Below, piece after piece: positions 55,803-64,000 of a stretch of DNA of 64,000 nt. This DNA comes from Glaciozyma antarctica PI12 (lineage: Eukaryota; Basidiomycota; Microbotryomycetes; Kriegeriales; Camptobasidiaceae), in NCBI GenBank assembly GCA_002917775.1, contig KZ627162.1:103609-167608 (forward strand). The letters run 5' to 3'. The translations under genes were made by a program, and so were the position numbers. Within the stretch, counting starts at the first letter, position 1. Every line of letters starts with the position of its first letter. Below the pieces are notes generated by a model. The model ran no database searches, was not told the origin of the DNA, and saw nothing but the letters and a program-made list of their open reading frames with translations.

Positions 55803-57680
55803 CTACAACTGCGTGTTGCGCTCCAATCCCCGACTGAACTCCCGCGGGTTCCCATCAGCCGCAACGTATCGCTCCAGGAACGATTGGTCCGACATGGCTG
55901 CAAGGGAAGAGTCGAGTGAGGCTCAGAATGAGAGCAAAGGAAGAGAGACGACGCACGTTCTCGCACTCCACGCCTTGCTCTAAGCATCTCGACGACTCCG
56001 ACCGCTTCCTTCCGATCCAGCCGGGGCGAGACCTCGAGCTTCTCCAGGCCTGAAAGGATACCGCGGTACACATCGAACGAGCTGCCGAGAGACGCGTAAG
56101 GGGAGGGAAAGGCGAGCGAGTCGGAGCTCTTGGAGGTGAGGAAGTCGGTCATGGCGGGACTCGAATGGGCGGAGAGAAGTGAGGGGGCGAGGAGAATGCT
56201 TCCTGACGCCTGCGAAGGATAGGTACGTGGTGAGCCGCTTTCAGAAGTAGACTTTCGGTCGCGACGTACGAAGGTGCGAGCACCCGAAACAAAGTCGAGG
56301 AGGAGTCGGGGCACGGAAAGCGAGAACGTCTCGACAGCGTTGTAGCTGGGGTCGACGTAGCTCGAGATGTTGAAGAGAGGTTGGGCGTCGTCGATGGCGA
56401 GAAGAACGGGATGGCTGTAAGCGGAAACGGTCAGCACCTTTCCAGGACCTTTCAGCTGAGAAAGCGAACCTCTTCTGGTGCGCCAGCTCGTCGAAGAGCG
56501 CTTCCAGGACATCGCTAGCCGTCTTGGCTTCCACTCCTCCTGTGGCAAGCTCATCCAGCGATTTCCCAGCTGCAACCTTGCGCTCCCCAAAGGTCCACTC
56601 CTTGCGAGTCTTGAGAGCCTTGAAAGTAGCCTTGTTGGCGGAGGCGAACCGGGTGAGGAGCTGAGTGGAGAGGTCCGGCTGGTGGAAGATGGCTTGGGCG
56701 GGGGAGTAGGAGTGGGGAGTCGAAGAGTCGACGAGGGGCTTGGCTGCGAGTGGGGGAAGTGAGCTGGGGACCAACTTGCAGCGAGGTTGGACGTACCCGA
56801 AGGGATGTAAAGAACGATCCAGTTGGTAGAGTGTGCGTAGCTTGCAGCCTGGAGAAGCAGAACGGACTTCCCACTTCCAGACGGACCCGCTGGATGCCAC
56901 AGGACACAGTAAGCTTGGGAGCGTCGGGGGAGGGAGGGGGCACGCACTCAGGACATGGCGAGAAGCTCGGCTCGGGCCCTTCTTGCTGGCGTCCAGAACG
57001 GCTGCAGCTTCAAGTGTTGCCTTCCGGATGACGGTAGCAGGCCGTGTGGTAGAGGAGAACTGAAAGCAAGGCGGTCAGGGCTGCTTCGGAGAAGCTGAGG
57101 AGGGAGTGCGCACCTGGTCCTGGATCGGCTTGGGAAGCGTGAACGCCTTGAACGCAGCGAGGGTGGAGGGGGAGAACGCCTTGACTTGTCCGACTGCTGC
57201 GTCGGTGACAGTCTCCTGCGGTATCCAAAGGGACGATGAGCGTGCGGGCTTGGGCGAGCTTCTTGGGAGTTCCGGCGCACCGGGTGGAAGAGAGCAAGGC
57301 TTGACAAGTCGGGTGGCGGTAGCGTAACCTGCTCCAGTACGTTCCCTAGTCCCTGGCCACCTGCTCCGCCCTCCTGGTGTTTTAGCAAAGCGGGTCAGCT
57401 CCCCTCCTGCCCGATCTTCTCGTCCTTCCTACCTCATCCGCCGAAGCTCCCTTGTTGCGTGCGTACGGGCTGATCTTGGGCTTGCCAGCTACGAACGAGG
57501 TGTCAGGCTTTGGAACCAGAGCGTCAAGGAGGGAGTGTGAACTCACCAGCTGCTTTGGGAGGAGCTCGCGGGCTAGCGGGGGAGCGATCTGCCCGACGAA
57601 AAGAGGCGCGTAGCCGCTAGCTGTGCGCTCCTACGCGGGAGAGCTTCCAAAGCCAGGGAGGCAGAGTGTCGGCAGGCCAT
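55803..57680 (-). CDS. DAP3: mitochondrial small-ribosomal-subunit protein mS29 (DAP3)
   Basis: mS29 is the GTP-binding protein of the mitoribosomal small subunit. Eight or so exons start MACRHSASLALEALP (basic presequence) and, through a 46-nt intron ending GGGCAG, continue HRSPASPRAPPKAA and GKPKISPYARNKGASADE. The P-loop lies at PAGSGKSVLLLQAASYAHST. Further landmarks are NWIVLYIPSG, TLLTRFASANKATFKALKTR-type helices, HPVLLAIDDAQPLFNISSYV (Walker B-like DD) and FLTSKSSDSLAFPSPYASLG. The last exon MSDQSFLERYVAADGNPREF ends SRGLERNTQL at 55803. The order and P-loop match fungal Rsm23/DAP3. Confidence 0.9.
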
Positions 57681-57964
57681 GTCGTGTGTCGTCGGAGGAT
57701 CGTGAGCAAGAGAGCCAACGAGACCTTTTTCGAGAAGGCGCCGGCGGCCGACAGCGCGACAGCTCCTCTCTCTTCCTCCCAGTTCCTCCTCAGATCCATG
57801 CAGCACTTTCTTTCTGTACTCGCAGCTCTCGTCGGCGCGGCAAAAAAACGCTCCAGTACAAATCGCGACAACCCATCTCCGAGTCCGAAGGCTCGCTCCT
57901 CTCCGAGTCCCTCCAGCTCCTCCTCATCAAGTCCATAGCAATGTGGTATCTCCCTGCCAGCTCC

Positions 57965-59064
57965 CTACTGGTTATCTGTTGGCGGCGCGAATATCGTCAG
58001 CGGTTGCACGCGGAGGAGGGCAAGGATTGAAACTCACGCCAAATGAAGTTGCGAACGCTGTTCCAGACTTCGGAATCAAGGTAGAGGTACTGCGGTGATG
58101 AAGATGTGCGTATGGTGAATGAGGAGGAGTGGAGAGGATGGGGGTGAGGCGAGGAGGAGAATCAGCTGCCGTCTCTCGCACGACGCGAAAGAACGCACCT
58201 GCATGCTGTTGACCATCCCTCCTTGCAGCGTGTCCCTACGCTCCTTGAACAGATACATGATAGCACCCCAGGTCAACGCAGCGTAAATCTCAAAGATCTT
58301 GGCGTTTGGAGGGCGAGGCTTGGGGTAGGGAGCTCCCGGAGGATGAGGAAGGGCGGACCTCGAAGTGCCGGTTTTGGAGGAATGAGGCAAGGCGGTAGGA
58401 GCAACTGGGGGACCGGCGCGGGGGAGGAAGGAGGTGATGACGCGTGAGACGACGTAGAGGACGATCTGGTCGAGTTCAAAGAGTGAGCAAGCGAGATCAG
58501 CTCGTCCTGGAACCACAGCACGCACCTGTTCGTTCACAGCATTCCTCTCTCCAAACACGTACCAACCGCCAACGAGCCCAGCAAAGAACGTGTCCGCCTT
58601 GCGCTCCTTGCCTCCGCTGAGCGTCTTCTGAAGCAGCAGGGCCGTCTTGTAGATGGCGACGAAGCGAGCGAGGTTGAAGGCGTGCTGCTTGGTGGCCCTG
58701 TAGACGTACTTGGCGCGGTTCTTCCAGCTGTAACGAGGCGCGAGTAGGGTCAGAGCTCGCCCCGGGAGAGAGTGGAGAGGAAAGGAGCCCCACCTGCCGC
58801 TCTGGAAGAGGAGAGTCATGACAAGAGCGTGAGGTGCCCTCACGCGAGCTCCGTAGACGAGTCCATTTCTGGCGCCTGGTCCGGCGAGAGCTCTCGTTAG
58901 CTGGGGGGACTTGGGAAGAGGGGTCGGGGTCGAAGACTGACCCTTGATGATGCCGAGAACGTCGTGGTAGGCCGGGTTGGTGATGAACCGACTGCAGTTG
59001 AACTTGAGCTTAGCACTGACTGAAGAGGGGAGGGGGAGCTGACGTACGTTAGAGCAGCCTCCAT
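57965..59064 (-). CDS. PXMP4: peroxisomal membrane protein 4 (PXMP4/PMP24)
   Basis: This Tim17-family membrane protein resides in peroxisomes; its role is poorly defined. The start MEAALT at 59064 splices to RFITNPAYHDVLGIIKGARN, GLVYGARVRAPHALVMTLLF, WKNRAKYVYRATKQHAFNLA, RFVAIYKTALLLQKTLSGGK, RKADTFFAGLVGGWYVFGER and NAVNEQIVLYVVSRVITSFL. A fungal-specific Pro-rich loop follows, then IFEIYAALTWGAIMYLFKER, DTLQGGMVNSMQ and YLYLDSEVWNSVRNFIWHNQ. The last four residues come from a final mini-exon with a TAG at 57965. The GxxxxR and Arg-rich cytosolic segments match the family. Confidence 0.92.
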
Positions 59065-59438
59065 TCCTGTGAGAGAAGATGCGCGAGCGTTCGGGGGAGG
59101 GAGAGCGGGAGCTTGACGGATAAGCTGCTTGGCTTGAAGCGAGTAAAGGTCTGACTCCTCGTACGCAGGAGGGCAAAGGGAGGCGAGGGAGCGACCTGGC
59201 GGAGAGTGTTTGGTGAGAGGCAAAAGTACGGCACGAGGAAATCGAGGCGGCCTCTTCGACACCCGACGCGCGCCCGGACAACGACGACGACGACGACGCT
59301 CTCTCTTTCTCTCAGCCTATAATCCAAGAATATATGCTAATTGTGCAGTGGCGGGCGGGAGTTGTACAACAGGATGCGGTGCGGCGGAAGGGGGTAGTCT
59401 ACTCCGAGTGCTAGCTCCCAGCACTGAGTACCGAGTCT
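59065..59438. other. intergenic, 5' region of PXMP4
   Basis: 374 bp. An AT-rich island around 59318-59342 (CTATAATCC and ATATATGC on the + strand) stands out in this GC-rich sequence and could be a TATA region for PXMP4. No gene is seen. Confidence 0.4.
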
Positions 59439-61170
59439 TCATCGTGTTCCCTCCCCCACGTCGCTCCAGTCGAGGAGAGGGTCGAAGGTGCTGGCGAGCG
59501 CGACGAGGAGAGGGAGAGGGCGTCTCCAGCTTCGGTCGAGCTCGAGGACGAGGTGGTATAGGTTGAATCGCGGGTTCGAGGGAGAAGGCGGGTGGTAAAA
59601 TGGGCCCGCATCGGTACGCTGAGGGAGGAGGTGGTAGTAGTAGTGTTGTTGTAGTAGTGTTGTGGAGGTAGTGGTGGTGGTGGAGGTAACGCGGTGAACG
59701 TCGGCGAAAGGGGAGGTGTCGTCCAACGAGTCGCTCAGACTAAACCCGGCTTCGCTCGCCGAGTCGGTCCATGTTGACGCGGGGTAGGACTGATCTGTGC
59801 CTCCGTACGATGTCGGCCGGTCCACGTATTCGGATTGCGACGAGACCGAGTTGGTTGTAAACGAGTCGGCCGTAAACGAGCTCATGCGAGACGTCCGCGA
59901 CGAGAGAAAGCTTTCCGAGGGAAGAAAGACCGAGACGTGATCGCCGGCGCTCTCTGGACCGCGTCCCTTCTCCACCATCTCGCCGTCGCCGTTCTTGCTC
60001 GTGGACAGATCCGTCGACGATCCTAGGCGTTGCCCTTGCCGGCGCGTCCTGCGCTTGCGTCGGAAGAAGGCGATAGCAACGACGACAATTCCGGCGCCTA
60101 GTACCGCCACCAGGACTGCGAACAGGTCCGCGATTTAGCTACCTCGCCTTCGGTCCTTCTCGCGAAACGAAACTCACCTCCACCGACGATGATCCCCTTT
60201 CCAAGCGGCGTCTCCACTAGCGGCGTAGCTTGTTGAGCTTGACTGGGATCAGTCCACGCTGCAGATTCCGTGGGCTCGGAAATCGGAGAGGAGAGGAGGG
60301 TGATCGTCGTCGTCGTCGAGGGTGCAGCAGAGGCGTGGAGGTGGGTCGAGTTGGTGACAGCCTGGTAGAAGCTAGCGTGAGAGCAGTCAGTAGAAATCCC
60401 TGGGTGGGCGCGCTGGTACTTACGCAAGGGCAACGTTGGTAGCTCCACCAGAGTTGTCTGTCCAGGCCCAGTCGGGAACTCGGCAGTCGTCAGGGATAGG
60501 GAGGGGGAATCCGGGCACAAAAACCGCCTCGCAGTTGAACGCATAGTCGTCCCAGCTGGTCGTGGTGGAGGAAGAGTTGTGCTGGCACTAAGAACGAGAC
60601 CAGGGGGTTAGCTCCGCCGTCGGGTTTCGGACTCGAGATGGGAAACGTACGGCGGCGCAGAGTTGGAGGAGGTTGTAGACGGGCACTGGAAGCGGCGTCA
60701 GCTGTGGTACTGGAAGCCTAGGCAAGGGAGGGAGCGCACTGCTGCACATGCACGGAGTCGCCTGCTGCCGAAACGGCGAGGGATAGTGCTCGCTGTCCGT
60801 ACCGTTGTCGAGGCGCCTGAGCGGGTAGTAGCGCGATACAGGCTCGCAAAGGTTCATCAGCCTTCTCGCCACCACGCATGGCCCTTCGTCGAGAGAGTTG
60901 CGGGTCTGTGGAAAGGGGGAGATGGACGAGGTGAGTTTCGGTGATTGAGGAAAGCAACCCAGGGAAAGCTCTCACCCAGTCGTACTTTGGAGAGATGCAG
61001 TATTTCTCCATGGCGGCTTCGTCTGCGCGGGAGGAGTAGGCGGCGAGTTGTTGAGGGCGAGATGGCGTGGTGAAGATGTAATCGAGAAGGTCGCCAGTCT
61101 TGACGGTCGCTGATTCCGCCAAAGCCAGATCGGAGGCCAGGGTAGAAGAACACCTGGTCTGAGCAAGTGC
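59439..61170 (-). CDS. Cys-rich single-pass membrane protein (basidiomycete type)
   Basis: The N-terminal extracellular part has paired cysteines (EKYCISPKYDW, GPCVVARRLMNLCEPVSRYY, QQATPCMCSS, VYNLLQLCAACQHNSSST, DDYAFNCE, PIPDDCRVPDWAW), a layout I associate with a common basidiomycete surface-protein family. After a Ser/Thr stretch comes a membrane span (GVLVAVLGAGIVVVAIAFF), an RRKRRTRR stop-transfer, and a Ser/Thr-rich cytosolic tail with Thr and Tyr runs ending VGEGTR at 59439. Four exons. The start is unresolved: the frame is open upstream of ALAESATVKTGDLLDYI to about 61207 without an ATG. The only in-frame ATG visible (61016) would remove the N-terminus. A missing 5' exon is likely. 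No enzymatic motif. Confidence 0.65.
59626..59688. repeat. GGT/AGT triplet run
   Basis: Imperfect GTG/GTA/TTG triplet repeat on the + strand. On the minus strand it encodes Thr-, Ser- and Tyr-rich runs in the cytosolic tail of the Cys-rich membrane protein. Length polymorphism would be expected. Confidence 0.75.
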
Positions 61171-61306
61171 CGAGTGAGTCGTACAGCAATCTCGAATTGG
61201 TGGGAGGAGAGGAGACGAGGAGGGTGCGAGGCGAGGTGGAGACTAAGGAGACGACTTGGCTGGGCGCAGTCGTCCTCCCCTTCCTTCCTCCGCGACTCCC
61301 TCGGCG

Positions 61307-61738
61307 ATGGCTAGCAGTGCTGTGCTAGAGAACCAAGTACTCTCAGAGTACTCGAGACTGTCCAAGAACCTCGAGCTGGTGAGCATCCCCGCCCCCCCAG
61401 TTCAACTAGCCTCGCCCAGCTCACTGTTGACCCCAAACAGATCGCAGGAGCAGCGCGTACGCTATCCCAGTCAGCACTGAGGCGGAAAGAGCGACCAAGC
61501 TGACCCTATCTCCCCCGGCGCAGAACACCTCTCAACAGCTCAGCCCGCGTTCCTCGAGCAGCTACGTCCGCTGGAGCGCAAGATGGGACTCGTCCTCACC
61601 CTCTTCAAAGGTGCGCCGTCCTCCCTCCCTCCCTCGGGAGGTCACAGCTAACGCCAGAGATAAGCTTCCATTTGGGCTATACTTGTACAGCGCGAGGAGC
61701 AGCAGGACGAGGAGGATCTGGCAAGAAGTCGCGTGTAG
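61307..61738 (+). CDS. DAD3: DASH/Dam1 complex subunit Dad3
   Basis: Dad3 is a small subunit of the fungal DASH ring that couples kinetochores to microtubules. Four short exons read MASSAVLENQVLSEYSRLSK, NLEL/IAGAA, then QHLSTAQPAFLEQLRPLERK and MGLVLTLFK/ASIWAILVQREEQQ, ending DLARSRV (TAG 61736-61738). The LExxVLxEYxxLxxNL start and LRPLERKMGLVLTLFKAS core are the family signature. The length of about 90 aa fits. The middle intron uses a GTACGC donor in phase 1. It lies close to the 5' end of the membrane-protein gene on the other strand and is convergent with ARC40. Confidence 0.88.
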
Positions 61739-61843
61739 AGCAACGCGTCGACACGTACGGGAGGGAGCTGGGAGGTGGGAAGAGGAGCAGTTCGACTAGG
61801 CTGGGTTCGATCATGTTGTAAACAGGAGTATTCTTAGATGCGT

Positions 61844-63291
61844 TCAGATGCCCAGCCTTCCCACCCCCCCGACGACCGAGTCCCAGATGACGAGCCGTCC
61901 ATCGACTCCCGTCGTGCTGACCTTGGTCACGTCCTCTCCATCTCCACCTTCGTACGCGCGCACGTTCGTGATCGTGTTCTGGTGCACGGTGAGGAGCTCC
62001 GTCCCAGTCGCCGTGACGCGCGTTCCAGCGAGCGCTGGGCTAGCGGGAGCTCCGCTCGCTACGCCGCGAGAGTCGGCCGCGCGGAACATGTTGAACGCTT
62101 CCGACTTGTTGAGGCGTCCGACACTTCCTGCTGCGCCGCCGCGTCCAGCCGTCGCTCCTCCAGCGCGCTTGCTAGGGTCGTCCAGCGACTGGCCTTCGAC
62201 CCAGCCCTGCTCGACGCTGCCCTCAAACATGAAGGGCTGGCAGCCGTGTCCCGCTGCGACGATGGCGTTCTCGGTGACGAAGAGGAGGGAGACGCAGGGA
62301 AGGGAGGAGAGCTGGATCGTATAGATGGCGTGAGGGGCGCTGTCGGGGCCGGATGGGTACACGACGGTGATGGTCGAGTCGTGTGCTGTGAATCGAGCTA
62401 AGCGTGGTCCCTCCGTTTGATGCGCTGGAATCGAACGCACCGGTGAAGGCGAGCGCATCGCCGCTAGGAGAGAAGGCCACGTCGTGGACCCAGCCTCCTG
62501 CAGGGCTACTGAATTCTCCGCAGACCGTGTTGAACGGGAGCCTTTCGCCCCATACAGTCGGCGTAGGCCTGCAGAAACCAGCTCGTCAGCTCCTCGTCGT
62601 CGCCTCCCGAATCGTCCCACCGCCCACTCACTTGGAGTCCACGCCCTTCATGTACGCCGAGAACACTCGCGCCTTGCCGTCTGCGCTTCCAGCCGCCAGG
62701 AGGACCGAGTTGGGGTGCCAATCGAGCGAGAGCACCGTCGTCCTGAGGGGCTTCTTGATGTGCTTGGCGACCCACCAGTTGCTCTCCTCGTCAAACTGGC
62801 ACACGGCAATCGTCCTCGCACCACTCGCGACCGCAAACTTCTCCTCGTTGGGCGACCAGCGCACGAATGTCGCCGACCGGTTCAGGCGGAGGAGGACGAG
62901 GGTCGGCTGCCACGTCGGCGCTCCCGTCTCGGGGTCGGGGAGGAGGTTCCAGACGTAGGCGTTGCGGTCGTGCGAGCAGGTCACGATCCGGTTCGTGCGA
63001 GGAGCCCAATCGATGCTGCTGACTGGGCGTTCGTGCTGCGTTGGCCCCCCCTCGTCAGCTCAGGCTCCTCAGGGCGTCCGCTCCACTCACCTCAGTGAGG
63101 GTCTCTGTGAGCTCCCATACGGTGGCAGTCTTGGAGAAGATCTGGACCTCGTTCGTATTGGGAGAGACGGCCACCTCTGCGCAGGGTCAGCTTGGAGGAA
63201 GGCGGGGGCGGGTGGATGACGCACGAGTTCGGTCGGCGTTGAAGCTGTGGGCGGACAGAGGCGCGGTGGTGAGCTGATAGACTTCAGGCAT
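61844..63291 (-). CDS. ARC40: Arp2/3 complex subunit 1 (ARPC1, p40)
   Basis: This WD40 subunit of the Arp2/3 complex nucleates branched actin at endocytic sites. The protein starts [22 protein letters not shown] repeats follow: [109 protein letters not shown] and [20 protein letters not shown]. The family insertion with [17 protein letters not shown] precedes a last repeat ([22 protein letters not shown]) ending GRLGI. Five exons, about 400 aa. Complete by family order. Confidence 0.95.
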
Positions 63292-63620
63292 CGTGAAAGG
63301 GGGGGCAGAGGACTCTGGGCAGTCGACTCGGCCGGGCGTAGAGGAAGAGGGCCCGAGGGCCCGAGGACGCGATCGACGCGAGCGGCGAGGTCGCGCTCAG
63401 GCCGCCTCGAGGCCTCGCCTGTGAATTATTTTGCGGACAGGTTAGTTCTGCTGGAGTGCTTGTGTTTCTGTTCCGCCGTTACTGCAGAGTTCTTCAAAAG
63501 GCCAAGATTAATCCTGGACCCATTTTGAGCAGGAAAGGGGCGGACAAGCCTCTGATCCATCAGTGGATGGGTTGGTGTCAGGTGTAGTAGGGCGGGCTGG
63601 CAACTAAAATTTATCCCGCG
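63292..63620. other. intergenic, ARC40 promoter and tRNA 5' flank
   Basis: 329 bp. Starts with the ARC40 5' region. Around 63350-63420 lie repeated GAGGGCC/CGAGG-type words. No further gene is recognised. Confidence 0.4.
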
Positions 63621-63709
63621 GGGGGTATGGCGCAGTGGCTAGCGCGTTCCATTTGCATTGCCATCAGCATGGCTTGGAAAGGTCGGGGGTTCAATCCCCT
63701 CTACCTCCA
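63621..63709 (+). tRNA. tRNA-Ala (anticodon TGC) with 16-nt intron
   Basis: The full cloverleaf can be drawn. The acceptor stem GGGGGTA pairs with TACCTCC (63702-63708), including the G3:U70 wobble that marks alanine tRNAs. The D arm is GCGC/GCGC, the anticodon stem TTCCA/TGGAA, the loop TT-TGC-A, the T arm GGGGG/CCCTC with loop TTCAATC, and the discriminator is A at 63709. The intron 63658-63673 sits one base 3' of the anticodon, the normal eukaryotic position. CCA is not encoded. A TTTTT Pol III terminator follows at 63712-63716. Confidence 0.93.
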
Positions 63710-63711
63710 AT

Positions 63712-63716
63712 CTTTT
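63712..63716 (+). terminator. RNA polymerase III terminator of tRNA-Ala
   Basis: A run of five T begins three bases after the discriminator base of the tRNA. Confidence 0.8.
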
Positions 63717-63764
63717 TGGCGGAGAGGGGAGGATGTCAGTTTTTCCATTTTTCTGCTCTGCTGT

Positions 63765-64000
63765 ATTGCGTTGCCACAGAGAGGAATCGATGCGAACGGA
63801 AGTACGCGCGCAGGAGCAGGAGCAAGCGCAAGCAGAGCCGGAATCCGAGGTTGCGGCTTTGTGCTCGCTGGGGTGATCCTGGACCTAGCTCAAGGCTTTT
63901 GGTCGCACAAAGCTGGTCCCTCGTCACGGAAGGTGCAAGTATTGCGTAGCCCGAGAGAGGACGCGATCCGAACGGAAGTACGCGCGCAGGAGCAGGAGCA
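63765..64000. repeat. direct/tandem repeat of about 176-bp period, running off the window
   Basis: 63765-63824 and 63941-64000 are about 88% identical over 60 bp (ATTGCG...CAGGAGCAGGAGCA), with the last 32 bp identical. The offset is 176 bp and the second copy is cut by the window edge. Confidence 0.8.

Overview
The window looks like nuclear DNA of a GC-rich basidiomycete yeast, most likely a red yeast of the Pucciniomycotina (Rhodotorula/Rhodosporidium type). The genes are compact, and nearly all are split by several 45-60 nt introns with GTGCGT, GTGAGT or GTCCGC donors, CTAAC/CTGAC branch points and CAG acceptors. Many genes sit head-to-head over 75-300 bp. The protein set is fungal: DASH subunit Dad3, a Zn2Cys6 regulator, Dma-type FHA-RING, Lcl2, Any1 and Sly41. 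I annotate 38 protein-coding loci and one tRNA. Species assignment is inference.

Layout. 0-13 kb: start of an F-box/LRR-like gene, an unknown gene, a nucleoside hydrolase, a homoserine-acetyltransferase-like hydrolase, a dma1-type FHA-RING ligase, an NPF/DPF-motif protein divergent from RTR1, and a second F-box/LRR copy. 13-24 kb: RPL10, the proteasome-lid pair RPN6/RPN7 back to back, a small unknown protein, an MMtag protein, SLY41, and the ribosomal pair RPP2/RPS15 back to back. 24-36 kb: holocytochrome-c synthase, ANY1, a p24 cargo receptor, a third F-box/LRR copy between ~200-bp direct repeats, ENP1, DPM1 and BPL1. 36-46 kb: a large tandem-BTB/CAP-Gly protein, a Zn2Cys6 transcription factor, and a divergent HD-domain phosphohydrolase. 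45-60 kb: a stretch rich in mitochondrial genes (PDH kinase, rhomboid PCP1, cardiolipin synthase, DAP3) mixed with a membrane RING protein, LCL2, a membrane-anchored methyltransferase, a coiled-coil protein and PXMP4. 59-64 kb: a Cys-rich single-pass membrane protein, DAD3, ARC40/ARPC1, an intron-containing tRNA-Ala, and a repeat that runs off the end.

Two themes cut across the window. First, start codons are split by introns in at least two genes (F-box copy 1 and RPL10) and probably a third (LCL2). Second, RPL10, LCL2 and the NPF/DPF protein each become readable if one base is removed from a short homopolymer. RPL10 is essential, so this points to homopolymer over-calls in the assembly rather than to three mutations.

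There is no CRISPR, prophage, transposase or obvious biosynthetic cluster. The least conventional content is the F-box/LRR-like family with its flanking repeats, the double-BTB/CAP-Gly protein, the p24 gene whose last intron decides the KKXX retrieval signal, and the 122-bp RPN6/RPN7 shared promoter with an inverted repeat around a G11 tract.
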